Shown here: positions 9,194-18,663 of the stretch, piece after piece | Position numbering within the stretch: the first letter of the stretch is position 1 | Layout of the letters: each line of letters starts with the position of its first letter | From: Actinomycetales bacterium | GTDB lineage: Bacteria > Actinomycetota > Actinomycetes > S36-B12 | NCBI GenBank assembly: GCA_016125355.1 | Contig: WGLX01000012.1 | Location: 62,001 to 126,000, forward strand | Direction: 5' to 3' | Length of the DNA stretch: 64,000 nt | Translations under genes and position numbers: made by a program | The notes under the pieces: generated by a model | Database searches by the model: none | Told to the model about the DNA's origin: nothing | Seen by the model: only the letters and a program-made list of their open reading frames with translations

Positions 9194-10976
9194 GAAGCGC
9201 GGCCGGCGGATCCGGTTGGAGCCGCTGCCCGAGGTCACCAAGAGCGAGCAGTCGACTCCGTCGACAGCCGCAGCCGAGGATCCCTGGGTCGATGAGGACT
9301 TCGTCGAGGAGACCGATCCGGTGGGCACGGAGCCGGAGTTCGTCGGGGATGAACCTGAGGACGCTCCGTTCCTGCCCGAGCTGGAGCCCGTCGACGACCC
9401 GACCGTCCTCGAGGCCGACTCGGCGGGGGAGGGCGACGCGCACGCAGCAGCCGGCTCAGGCGGAGGCGGACGGCGCCGGCTGCGGAGACGTCAGGGCGGC
9501 GACGGCGACTCGCCGCTCGGCAGCACGCGACCGGTGCTGGTCGCCGCGGCGATCGCGGTGGTGGCCGTCCTTCTTGCCACTCTCGTGCAGCGGCCGGTGC
9601 CCACGGCGGCCGAGGGAGCAACGAGCATCGAGCCGATCGGCAGCGCCCTGCTGCTGTGTCCCGAGCCGGGTGCCGGCACCGATCTCGGCGTGCGCGTCAC
9701 GGCCGCCGTCGTCCCGGGGCAGCCGGGCCAGGACGTTCCGGGAGACGCCGGGCTCCGCACCCTTCCGGGCAAGCTGTCGGCGCAGTCGCGGATCGAGGTC
9801 CCGGGCGGTCAGGCGCAGATCGAGGCGTTCGGTCGCGCGCTGCCGCCGATCATGGCCTACGGCAACGACGGTCTCGCCCCGGGACTCGTCGCCGATCAGT
9901 GGGGTCGTGATCCGGCCGGACGCGGCCGTGGCATGGCCAGCACGGCCTGCGCGCCCGCCGGCTCGGAATTCTGGTTCGTGGGCGGCGGGGCGATCGCGGG
10001 CCGGGTGACGCGCATCGTCCTCGTCAATCCGGACCCGACGGCGGCGGTCGTCGACGTGATCGTCCGCGGAGAGAACGGCATCATCGATGCCCCGGCCGGC
10101 ATGGGGCTGGTCGTGAAGGGCGAGGACCGCCTGGTCGTCCGGCTCGACGTGCTCGCACCGGGTGTGGCGGCAACCGCCGTGCAGGTGATCGCCCGGACCG
10201 GCCGGGTGGGTGCGGCCGTTGACGACGAGCAGCGGTCTGGACTGGCCAACGTCGGCACCGACTGGGTGCCCCGCGCGGCGCCGCCCGCGACCAAGGTCTA
10301 CGTCCCCGGCATCGTGAACGGCGCCGGCGCGCGCGTGCTGTCGGTTGCGGCTCCCGGAGGGGACGACGCCATCGTCAACGTCCGCATCATCACGGCCGAT
10401 GGGACCTACGCCCCTGCTGAGCGCGCGCGCATCGAGGTCCCTGCGGACACAGTCGTGGCGCTCGACATGGCGCCGGTGCTCAACAAGGAGCCGGCGACCC
10501 TCGAGCTCACGTCCGACGTCCCCATCGTCGCCGGCATGCGCATGTTCTTCGGCAACGAGACCTCCTTCAGTGCCGGTTCCCAGCCCTACCTGGAGCCGGC
10601 GGCGGTCAGCGGACTGCCGGTGCGGTCGTCGACGGATGTCCGGGTCGGCATCACCGCCCCGGACACCGACGCGGAGGTCCAGCTCACGGTGCTGCCGTAC
10701 GGGGGCGGCAAGGAGGCCGCACAGGCGACGAGCCCGCGCACCATCAAGGTGCCCGCGGGCACGATGAGCTGGATCCGGATCCAGCCGCCGTCCGGCGTCG
10801 ACTGGTACACGGCCGTGGTGACACCGGTCGAGGGTTCCGGTCCGGTGCTCGTCGCCCATCGCCTGCGTGAGAAGTCGCGCTTCGGCGACCTCGTCACCGG
10901 CTATCCCTGGAACCCGCTGCGCACGGAGGTCGTCGTGCCGACAGCGGCGCAGGATCCGGGTGTCGCGCTGCGCTGA
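9180..10976 (+). CDS. DUF5719-type membrane-anchored extracytoplasmic protein
   Basis: The 598-residue product has a charged cytosolic N-terminus (about 1-115, acidic then basic), a single membrane helix (about 118-138, VLVAAAIAVVAVLLATLV) and a large external region of beta-rich composition with repeated Val/Gly-rich strands. This matches the actinobacterial family DUF5719, which is consistently encoded right after the giant GT2 protein. The 14-nt overlap of the genes implies coupled translation and probably a joint role in envelope glycan assembly, which is inference. No catalytic motif is recognised. The family assignment rests on architecture and context rather than a search. Confidence 0.75.
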   Translation: MFGRRKRGRRIRLEPLPEVTKSEQSTPSTAAAEDPWVDEDFVEETDPVGTEPEFVGDEPEDAPFLPELEPVDDPTVLEADSAGEGDAHAAAGSGGGGRRRLRRRQGGDGDSPLGSTRPVLVAAAIAVVAVLLATLVQRPVPTAAEGATSIEPIGSALLLCPEPGAGTDLGVRVTAAVVPGQPGQDVPGDAGLRTLPGKLSAQSRIEVPGGQAQIEAFGRALPPIMAYGNDGLAPGLVADQWGRDPAGRGRGMASTACAPAGSEFWFVGGGAIAGRVTRIVLVNPDPTAAVVDVIVRGENGIIDAPAGMGLVVKGEDRLVVRLDVLAPGVAATAVQVIARTGRVGAAVDDEQRSGLANVGTDWVPRAAPPATKVYVPGIVNGAGARVLSVAAPGGDDAIVNVRIITADGTYAPAERARIEVPADTVVALDMAPVLNKEPATLELTSDVPIVAGMRMFFGNETSFSAGSQPYLEPAAVSGLPVRSSTDVRVGITAPDTDAEVQLTVLPYGGGKEAAQATSPRTIKVPAGTMSWIRIQPPSGVDWYTAVVTPVEGSGPVLVAHRLREKSRFGDLVTGYPWNPLRTEVVVPTAAQDPGVALR

Positions 10977-11053
10977 TCGCCGGCGGTCAAGTGGTCACGT
11001 GCCTTCGGCGCGCCGCGAGCGCCCGGCTGCGGTCGCCGACTAGCGTGCGACTC

Positions 11054-11491
11054 GTGAGTCGTCGCCGCTGCTCCAAGCCCTCCTGCAACAGCCCGGCTGT
11101 CGCCACGCTCACCTACGTGTACGCGGACTCGACGGCTGTCCTAGGGCCACTCGCCACGTACGCCGAGCCGCACTGCTACGACCTGTGCCAGATGCACAGC
11201 GAGCGACTGACGGCGCCCCGCGGCTGGGAGATCGTGCGCATCACGCCGGATCCGGACGCCCTCAAGCCGAGCAGCGACGACCTGGAGGCGCTGGCGAACG
11301 CCGTACGCGAAGCGGCGCGTCCGCGTTACGCCCCAGGAGAGCCGCTGCCCACCGAGGTCCCGGTCGGCTCTGTCGAAGTGGCGCGTAAGGGGCATCTCCG
11401 CGTGCTCGCCGCGGTGGACGACGGGGAGGCGGAGACGTTCGAGGCGCCCTTCGGCGACGAGTTCCTTCTGGGCCGCTTCGACGAGGACTGA
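11054..11491 (+). CDS. DUF3499 family protein
   Basis: The product is 145 residues if started at GTG 11054 (reading VSRRRCSKPSCNSPAVATL); an upstream in-frame start at 10991 would add an arginine-rich tail that the family lacks. The family signature is clear: CSKPSC, then ATLTYVYADSTAVLGPLAT, the Cys-containing stretch EPHCYDLCQMHSERLTAPRGWE, and a variable acidic tail. Two pairs of cysteines plus a histidine suggest a small zinc site (inference). In mycobacteria the orthologue (Rv3258c) sits between whiB2 and manB, as here. Function is unknown; it probably shares a transcript with manB, which begins 32 nt downstream. Confidence 0.85.
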   Translation: MSRRRCSKPSCNSPAVATLTYVYADSTAVLGPLATYAEPHCYDLCQMHSERLTAPRGWEIVRITPDPDALKPSSDDLEALANAVREAARPRYAPGEPLPTEVPVGSVEVARKGHLRVLAAVDDGEAETFEAPFGDEFLLGRFDED

Positions 11492-11523
11492 CGCGGTCGT
11501 GGGCCGATCCTGACCGGTAGCCT

Positions 11524-12927
11524 GTGCCGGTGCGCAATCTCGACGCGATCATCAAGGCCTACGACGTCCGGGGGACCTATCCCGATCAGATGGACGAGGA
11601 CCTTGCCCACGATGTGGGCGCTGCGTTCGTGCGTGTCCTCGGCATCGCCGCCCGCGATGGCGGTCCCGGAGCCGTTGTCGTCGGCCATGACATGCGCCCC
11701 TCCGGCCCGGCGCTCGTCGCATCCTTCGCCGAAGGCGTCCGCGAGCAGGGCTGCGACGTCGTCCTGATCGGGCTGGCCAGCACCGACGGTCTGTACTTCG
11801 CGTCCGGGCACCTGTCGCTTCCCGGTGCGATGTTCACGGCCAGCCACAACCCCGCGCAGTACAACGGCATCAAGCTGTGCAAGGTGGGGGCGGCGCCCGT
11901 GGGCCAGGACTCCGGCCTCCGGGATATCCGGGCGCTCATCGAGCAGGGCATTCCCGCGTACGACGGCCCCCTCGGCGAGGTGCGTGAGCAGGACCTGCTC
12001 GCCGACTACGCGGCCTACATGCGCGAGCTGGTCGACGTGTCGGGCATCCGGCCCCTGCGGGTCGTCGTCGATGCGGGCAACGGCATGGGCGGCTTCACGG
12101 TGCCCGCCGTCCTCGGTGACGAGGCGGCCCTGCCCGCACTGCCGATCGAGGTCATCCCGATGTACTTCGAGCTCGACGGCACGTTCCCCCACCACGAGGC
12201 CAATCCGATCGACCCGGAGAACCTGCGGGACCTGCAGGCGCGGGTCCGTGACACCGGCGCCGATGTCGGCCTGGCGTTCGACGGGGATGCCGACCGCTGC
12301 TTCGTGGTCGACGAGCGCGCCGAGATCGTCAGCCCGTCCACCCTCACCGCCCTCATCGCGGCGCGTGAGCTCGCGAAGCACCCCGGAAGCCCGATCATCC
12401 ACAACCTCATCACCTCCAAGGCGGTGCCCGAGGTGATCGTCGAGAACGGCGGCACGCCCGTCCGCACCCGCGTCGGCCACTCGTTCATCAAGCAGACGAT
12501 GGCGGACACGGGCGCAGTGTTCGGCGGTGAGCACTCGGGGCACTTCTACTTCCGCGACTTCTGGCGCGCCGACTCCGGGATGCTGGCCGCCCTCCACACC
12601 ATCGCAGCGCTGGGCGAGACCCCCGAGGGCACCACGCTGTCCAGCCTGCTCGCCCCGTACGACCGCTATGTGGCGAGCGGCGAGATCAACACCGAGGTTG
12701 ACGATCAGCATGCGGTGACGGAGGCGATTCGTGCGGAGTTCGTCGAGCGTGGGGTTTCCGACATCGAGGACTTCGACGGCATGACCGTGACGGGCGACAC
12801 CTGGTGGTTCAACGTGCGTCCCAGCAACACCGAGCCGCTCCTGCGCCTGAACGTCGAGGCGGCCTCCGAGGAGCAGATGACCGTCCTGCGCGACGAGGTG
12901 CTGGACATGATGCGGGCAGGGGCCTGA
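11524..12927 (+). CDS. manB: Phosphomannomutase/phosphoglucomutase ManB
   Basis: This 467-residue member of the alpha-D-phosphohexomutase superfamily interconverts mannose-6-phosphate and mannose-1-phosphate, the precursor of GDP-mannose for glycolipids and mannosylated proteins. Seen are the N-terminal KAYDVRGTYPDQ, the phosphoserine loop TASHNPAQYNGIK, the magnesium site AFDGDADRCF, the sugar-binding GEHSGHFYFRDF and the phosphate-binding RPSNTEPLLRL near the C-terminus. GTG 11524 is used; a second GTG at 11530 is an equal alternative. It opens a tight run manB-Trm112-manA with gaps of 1 to 3 nt, clearly one operon supplying activated mannose. Confidence 0.94.
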   Translation: MPVRNLDAIIKAYDVRGTYPDQMDEDLAHDVGAAFVRVLGIAARDGGPGAVVVGHDMRPSGPALVASFAEGVREQGCDVVLIGLASTDGLYFASGHLSLPGAMFTASHNPAQYNGIKLCKVGAAPVGQDSGLRDIRALIEQGIPAYDGPLGEVREQDLLADYAAYMRELVDVSGIRPLRVVVDAGNGMGGFTVPAVLGDEAALPALPIEVIPMYFELDGTFPHHEANPIDPENLRDLQARVRDTGADVGLAFDGDADRCFVVDERAEIVSPSTLTALIAARELAKHPGSPIIHNLITSKAVPEVIVENGGTPVRTRVGHSFIKQTMADTGAVFGGEHSGHFYFRDFWRADSGMLAALHTIAALGETPEGTTLSSLLAPYDRYVASGEINTEVDDQHAVTEAIRAEFVERGVSDIEDFDGMTVTGDTWWFNVRPSNTEPLLRLNVEAASEEQMTVLRDEVLDMMRAGA

Positions 12928-12928
12928 C

Positions 12929-13138
12929 ATGGCGACACTCTCCGGACGTCCTGCGCCGCTGGGCATTCCCGCCGACCTGTGGGATGTCCTCGCCTGCCCG
13001 TGCCCGGAGCACGCACCGGTGGAGGCCGATGAGGCGCGCGGCGTCATCGTCTGCACGGCCTGTGCCCGCACCTTCGAGGTACGCGACGGCATCCCGGTGA
13101 TGCTGATCGACGAGGCCGCCGACTCGACGGAGGACTGA
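12929..13138 (+). CDS. Trm112-like small zinc-ribbon protein
   Basis: The 69-residue protein has the Trm112 (UPF0434/YcaR) pattern: a leading LWDVLACPCPEH, a strand, CTACARTFEV and the closing RDGIPVML. The Cys pairs could hold zinc. In other organisms Trm112 proteins activate methyltransferases; the role of these stand-alone actinobacterial copies beside manB is not established. The gene starts one base after the manB stop and ends three bases before manA, so it is cotranscribed with both. In mycobacteria a SIS-domain sugar isomerase gene lies in this neighbourhood, and it is absent here. Confidence 0.8.
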   Translation: MATLSGRPAPLGIPADLWDVLACPCPEHAPVEADEARGVIVCTACARTFEVRDGIPVMLIDEAADSTED

Positions 13139-13141
13139 CCC

Positions 13142-14224
13142 GTGCTGATCGTGCGGGGTGCCATCAAGGACTATGACTGGGGCATCGTCGATGGCCTCGA
13201 ACGTTGGTCCAACCGCACCACCGGCGGTCCCCAGGCCGAGCTGTGGTTCGGTGTCCACCCCGGGGGCCCGTCGCCGGTGGTCGACTCCGACGGGGTGCCG
13301 ACCGGGGAGCTGCTCGCCGACCGGTTCGACGTCGAGGCCATCCCGCTCCTGGTCAAGCTCCTCGCCGCGGCTCGTCCCCTGTCCGTCCAGCTCCATCCCA
13401 CGCGCCAGCGGGCCCGCGACGGCTGGGAGGCGCAGCGGCAGGAGGGGTCGCCGCCGGTGTTCAGCGATCCCTTCGAGAAGACCGAGATGCTCGTGGCCCT
13501 CGATCCCTTCGAGGCCTTCGTGGGCTGGCGGGACATCCGCGAGGCGGCGGCCGTGCTGCGGGGCATCGACGGCACGGAGGAGGCCGTGGCGGCCCTCGAG
13601 GCGGGCCGGCTGGGCGAAGCAATCCGCCTGCTGCTGGACCTGGCCTCGGACGAGCGTGTCGCCGCGCTGCCCGCGGCCGCGTCGGCGGCCGGGTTGCCCC
13701 CTGAGCAGGTCGAGGCCTACGCGATCGTGGCGGAGAACTACCCCGGCGACCAGGGCGGCCTGCTCACCCCCCTCCTGGCGTACCTGAAGCTGGAGCCCGG
13801 GCAGGCGGTGTACGTCCCGGCAGGCCTGCCGCACAGCTACATCCGCGGCACGGGCCTGGAGGTCATGACGTCGTCCGACAACGTGATCCGACTCGGCCTC
13901 ACCAGCAAGGCCGTGTTCGTCGACCATGCGATCGAGGCGCTCATTCCGGGCCTGCAGCCGCAGTTCATGCCGACGACGCATGGTGACCTCATCTGGCCGA
14001 TCGACTCGCCCTTCGTCGTGCGGGTGCACCGGACCGGCACCGAGCGCATCCAGCAGGGCAGTTACCGGATCGTGCTGCTCATCGAGGGCGAGGCCACCGT
14101 GGCGTCGGAGTTCGGTGAGATCGTGCTGAGCCCGGGCACCGCTGCCGTCATCGCGTCGGACGACCCCGACAACTATGTGACCTCCAACGGCCTGGTCGCC
14201 ATCATCCAGTCCACCGAGCGCTAG
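13142..14224 (+). CDS. manA: Mannose-6-phosphate isomerase, class I, ManA
   Basis: The 360-residue cupin enzyme converts fructose-6-phosphate to mannose-6-phosphate, feeding ManB. Type I phosphomannose isomerase features are visible: KDYDWG at the N-terminus, AELWFGVHPGGPSPV, the metal-site segment SVQLHPTRQRA, the FEKTEMLVALDPFEAFVGWR block, and in the second cupin YVPAGLPHSYIRGTGLEVM followed by SSDNVIRLGLTSK. The length is usual for actinobacterial ManA. The GTG start is three bases after the Trm112-like gene, and the downstream transporter begins seven bases after its stop, so all four genes from manB on are one operon. Confidence 0.93.
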   Translation: MLIVRGAIKDYDWGIVDGLERWSNRTTGGPQAELWFGVHPGGPSPVVDSDGVPTGELLADRFDVEAIPLLVKLLAAARPLSVQLHPTRQRARDGWEAQRQEGSPPVFSDPFEKTEMLVALDPFEAFVGWRDIREAAAVLRGIDGTEEAVAALEAGRLGEAIRLLLDLASDERVAALPAAASAAGLPPEQVEAYAIVAENYPGDQGGLLTPLLAYLKLEPGQAVYVPAGLPHSYIRGTGLEVMTSSDNVIRLGLTSKAVFVDHAIEALIPGLQPQFMPTTHGDLIWPIDSPFVVRVHRTGTERIQQGSYRIVLLIEGEATVASEFGEIVLSPGTAAVIASDDPDNYVTSNGLVAIIQSTER

Positions 14225-14231
14225 GAATCCG

Positions 14232-15152
14232 ATGAGCACCGAAGGAGGTATGCGCGCGATCATCGCGGCGCTGCTGGCCAATCTCGGCATCGCGGTGGCG
14301 AAGTTCGTCGCGTTCGTGTTCACCGGGTCGTCGTCGATGCTCTCGGAGGCGATCCACTCGGTCGCCGACTCGGGCAACCAGGTCCTGCTCATCGTGGGCA
14401 ACAAGCGGGCCACCAAGGCCGCGGATGAGCGGCATCCGTTCGGATACGGCCGACGCCGCTTCGTGTACGGGTTCGTGGTCGCGATCGTGCTCTTCCTGGT
14501 CGGCGGCCTGTTCTCGCTCTACGAGGGCTGGCACAAGTGGCAGCACCCGGAGCCGCTCAGCGACTGGTGGATCGCGGTGGTCGTCCTGGTCATCGCGATC
14601 GGCCTCGAGGGCTACTCGTTCCGCACTGCGCTCAAGGAGTCGAACCGGTCTCGCGGGGGCCGGTCCCTGTTCCAGTTCGTGCGCGATGCACGGCAGCCGG
14701 AGCTGCCGGTCGTGCTGCTGGAGGACTCCGGCGCGCTGGTCGGCCTCATCTTCGCGCTGATCGGAGTCGGCCTGGCCGTCATCATGGGCAACGGCCGGTT
14801 CGATGCCATCGGCGCCATGGCGGTCGGCACGCTGCTCGTCGTCATCGCGATCTTCCTCGCCTTCGAGATGGCCACCATGCTCGTGGGGGAGGCGGCGCTG
14901 CCCGAGCAGGTCGAGGCCATCCGGCAGGCGCTGGAGAGCTCGGACGGGGTGGACCGCGTCATCCACCTGCGCACACTGCACGTCGGGCCGGACGAGCTGC
15001 TCGTCGCGGCGAAGATCGCCGTGGCGCACTCGGCGACCGGCCGGGAGATCGCCGAGGACATCGACGATGCCGAGGTCAAGCTGCGGGCGGCCGTCCCCTC
15101 CGCGAAGTACGTCTTCCTCGAGCCGGACATCGACCGAGGAGCCTCGGGGTAG
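14232..15152 (+). CDS. Cation diffusion facilitator family transporter
   Basis: The 306-residue membrane protein belongs to the CDF family of divalent-metal/proton antiporters. About six hydrophobic helices are seen, with a likely metal-site HSVAD in helix 2 (near residue 40) and an acidic LLEDSGALVG in the fifth, then a soluble C-terminal ferredoxin-like domain (about 210-300). The HPFGYGRRRFVYGF loop is typical of the ZnT9/SLC30A9-like branch, so zinc is the likeliest cargo, but the metal cannot be fixed from sequence. It follows manA by seven bases, probably on the same transcript; a functional link to mannose metabolism is not evident. Confidence 0.88.
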   Translation: MSTEGGMRAIIAALLANLGIAVAKFVAFVFTGSSSMLSEAIHSVADSGNQVLLIVGNKRATKAADERHPFGYGRRRFVYGFVVAIVLFLVGGLFSLYEGWHKWQHPEPLSDWWIAVVVLVIAIGLEGYSFRTALKESNRSRGGRSLFQFVRDARQPELPVVLLEDSGALVGLIFALIGVGLAVIMGNGRFDAIGAMAVGTLLVVIAIFLAFEMATMLVGEAALPEQVEAIRQALESSDGVDRVIHLRTLHVGPDELLVAAKIAVAHSATGREIAEDIDDAEVKLRAAVPSAKYVFLEPDIDRGASG

Positions 15153-15334
15153 CGTCGATCCGTCCGCGTCGTCGAGCCGATTCGTCGATCACCGCGTCCT
15201 CTGGCACAATCGGACAAGCCCCAGCGGTCCGGAGCCCTGGTTCCCGCGGTGGCTGCCCGGTCCATTGACCGACGCGAACCATCGAAGCCTCGTGCCGTTC
15301 GCACCGACCTGTTCACTCTCACGAGGAGTCCCGC

Positions 15335-16792
<1,458 letters not shown>

Positions 16793-16797
16793 TCCAC

Positions 16798-16854
16798 AAA
16801 TCCCACGCCCGGCGTCACATCTGCCCGCAGTTAGTGACGCCGGGCGTGGGATTT
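16798..16854. terminator. Bidirectional terminator between sahH and the convergent small gene
   Basis: An exceptional perfect 21-bp stem (16798-16818 with 16834-16854, AAATCCCACGCCCGGCGTCAC and its complement) surrounds a 15-nt loop. The A-rich start becomes a TTT at the other end, so the structure can terminate both sahH on the plus strand and the gene at 16856-17116 on the minus strand. Confidence 0.92.
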
Positions 16855-16855
16855 C

Positions 16856-17116
16856 CTAGTCGGGGTCGTTGGCGATGTCGGTCTTGGCCTTGCTCAGCCA
16901 ACGCTGCAGCACGAAGCCGCCGGCGATCACGAACACGACCCCGAGCACGCCCCACCACACGTTGCCCGTCATGACGCTGCCCTGCGCCACGCCGATGCCT
17001 TGGAGAATCCACACGGCACCGACGACGATGAGCACCACGCCGATCGCGCGCGGCAGCGGACTCATCCGCAGCCACGGGTTCTTGCTCGGACGAGGAGGCG
17101 GTGGGCTCGAGGTCAC
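16856..17116 (-). CDS. Small two-helix membrane protein of unknown function
   Basis: The 86-residue product from GTG 17116 has a proline-rich cytosolic start (SSPPPPRPSKN), two hydrophobic helices (about 25-47 and 55-75) separated by a glycine-rich turn, and a charged tail KAKTDIANDPD. No family is recognised. A longer frame to 17188 would add an arginine-rich extension without family character, so the shorter start is chosen; MSPLPR a few codons on is another option. It is convergent with sahH across a shared terminator and divergent from the CPBP protease gene 58 nt away. Confidence 0.55.
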   Translation of the reverse strand: MTSSPPPPRPSKNPWLRMSPLPRAIGVVLIVVGAVWILQGIGVAQGSVMTGNVWWGVLGVVFVIAGGFVLQRWLSKAKTDIANDPD

Positions 17117-17174
17117 GAGGCGACGGTAGCGCTGCCTGCGCCGCCACCGCTCGCAGGTCGCGTACCTTGACCAC

Positions 17175-17942
17175 GTGACTGACCGCACCGTGCCGCCGGA
17201 CTACCCCGGCTGCCCGGTCACCGTCACGGAAGCCGTCGAGCAGGGCGAGCCGCTGAGACAGCCCCGGTGGGGCCTGTGGGACGTGCTCATCACGATCGTC
17301 CTCACCCTCGTCATCGCGCTCGGCGCGGGCGCCCTCCTCGTGGTCCTGGACGCCCCGACCAGCGTCGAGGTGATCCTCGGCACGGCCGCCCCCTGGATCG
17401 CGCTGGCGGGCTGGCCCATCCTCGCGACGCGATGGCGCGGGAACGGTCCGCGTATCGACCTCGGCCTGCGCCTCACCTGGCCGGATGTCGGCTGGGGGGC
17501 ACTGGCGGGCTTCGCCGGACTCATCCTGGCCGGCATCGCGGCCGTGATCACGCAGTTCTTCGTCCCCGACGTGACCTCGAACGCCGCAGAAGCGGCCGAT
17601 GCCCTGCAGTCCTCGGCGGGGAAGCTCCCGACCGTGGTGTTCGCCGCCATGGTCATGGTCGGCGCCCCGATGGTGGAGGAGCTCTTCTTCCGCGGACTCT
17701 TCTTCGCCGCGCTCCGCAAGCGAGGAGTCGGCACCGTCCTCACGGTGCTGATCACCGGCGTGGTCTTCGCCGGATTCCACTTCGAGCCGCTGCGCTTCTT
17801 CGTTCTGCTGCCCAGCGGGATCGTGCTGGGGATCGTGCGGGCGCGCACCGGATCGACGGGTGCATCGATGGTTGCGCATGGCCTGATCAACGCCCCGGGA
17901 GCCATTGTCCTGCTCACCGGCCTACCCGACATGTCACCATAG
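17175..17942 (+). CDS. CPBP family intramembrane glutamic endopeptidase
   Basis: This is a 255-residue membrane protein with about eight hydrophobic segments. The CPBP (Abi/CAAX protease) motifs are in place: the paired glutamates and arginine in MVEELFFRGLFF (about residues 168-179), the FxxxH element as TGVVFAGFHFEP, and the final helix containing MVAHGLIN. These proteases cleave within or near membranes; bacterial examples act in bacteriocin immunity, signalling or prenyl-protein processing, and this target is unknown. Its stop lies only four bases before the start of mtrA, so it should share mRNA with the MtrAB system, an unusual partner that may modify its signalling (inference). Confidence 0.88.
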   Translation: MTDRTVPPDYPGCPVTVTEAVEQGEPLRQPRWGLWDVLITIVLTLVIALGAGALLVVLDAPTSVEVILGTAAPWIALAGWPILATRWRGNGPRIDLGLRLTWPDVGWGALAGFAGLILAGIAAVITQFFVPDVTSNAAEAADALQSSAGKLPTVVFAAMVMVGAPMVEELFFRGLFFAALRKRGVGTVLTVLITGVVFAGFHFEPLRFFVLLPSGIVLGIVRARTGSTGASMVAHGLINAPGAIVLLTGLPDMSP

Positions 17943-17946
17943 GGAC

Positions 17947-18648
17947 ATGTCGGTAACCCCGTCCGGGCCCTCGCGCGGCCGCGTGCTCGTCGTCGACGAC
18001 GATGCGGCGCTGTCCGAGATGCTCGGGATCGTGCTGCGCGGCGAGGGCTTCGAGCCGGTCTTCTGCGCGGATGGGGCAGCGGCCGTCGGCGCGTTCCGCG
18101 ACAGCAAGCCCGACCTCGTGCTCCTCGACCTCATGCTGCCGGGCCGCGACGGCATCGACGTCTGCCGGGCCATCCGCGCGGAGTCCGGAACCCCGATCGT
18201 CATGCTCACCGCCAAGAGCGACACGGTCGATGTGGTCGTGGGACTGGAGTCCGGGGCCGACGACTACGTCGTCAAGCCGTTCAAGCCCAAAGAGCTGGTT
18301 GCCCGCATCCGGGCGCGCATCCGGCGCAACGACGACGCCCCTCCGCAGGTACTGGTTATCGGCGACCTCGAGATCGACGTCTCGGGGCACACCGTCCGCC
18401 GCGGCGACGAGATCCTCTCCTTGACGCCCCTGGAGTTCGACCTGCTCGTCTGCCTGGCGCGCAAGCCGGGCCAGGTGTTCACCCGCGAGACGCTGCTGCA
18501 GGAGGTCTGGGGATACCGGCACGCCGCCGACACCCGGCTGGTCAACGTGCACGTCCAGCGACTGCGCGCCAAGGTCGAACGCGACCCGGAACGCCCCGAC
18601 ATCGTCCTGACCGTGCGGGGCGTGGGCTACAAGGCCGGCCCGGCCTAG
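17947..18648 (+). CDS. mtrA: Response regulator MtrA
   Basis: The 233-residue OmpR-family regulator has its receiver Asp triad at 17-19, phospho-acceptor Asp61 in LLDLMLPGRDG, and the MtrA-specific stretch GLESGADDYVVKPFKPKEL, followed by a winged helix ending LTVRGVGYKAG. MtrA in actinobacteria controls replication, cell-wall hydrolase and division genes. The ATG at 17947 gives a normal length. It is followed by mtrB (15-nt gap) and lpqB (4-nt overlap), the conserved three-gene operon. The upstream CPBP gene is almost fused to it, so the promoter may lie before that gene at about 17117-17174. Confidence 0.96.
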   Translation: MSVTPSGPSRGRVLVVDDDAALSEMLGIVLRGEGFEPVFCADGAAAVGAFRDSKPDLVLLDLMLPGRDGIDVCRAIRAESGTPIVMLTAKSDTVDVVVGLESGADDYVVKPFKPKELVARIRARIRRNDDAPPQVLVIGDLEIDVSGHTVRRGDEILSLTPLEFDLLVCLARKPGQVFTRETLLQEVWGYRHAADTRLVNVHVQRLRAKVERDPERPDIVLTVRGVGYKAGPA

Positions 18649-18663
18649 CCGTCGGCGCCCGCC

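Noticed and set aside
15134-15334. Possible SAH riboswitch ahead of sahH, including a CCGAGG/CCTCGG stem at 15134-15147
   Set aside because: The conserved SAH-riboswitch core was not found in the leader. The stem lies at the end of the transporter gene and has a 2-nt loop, too tight to form.
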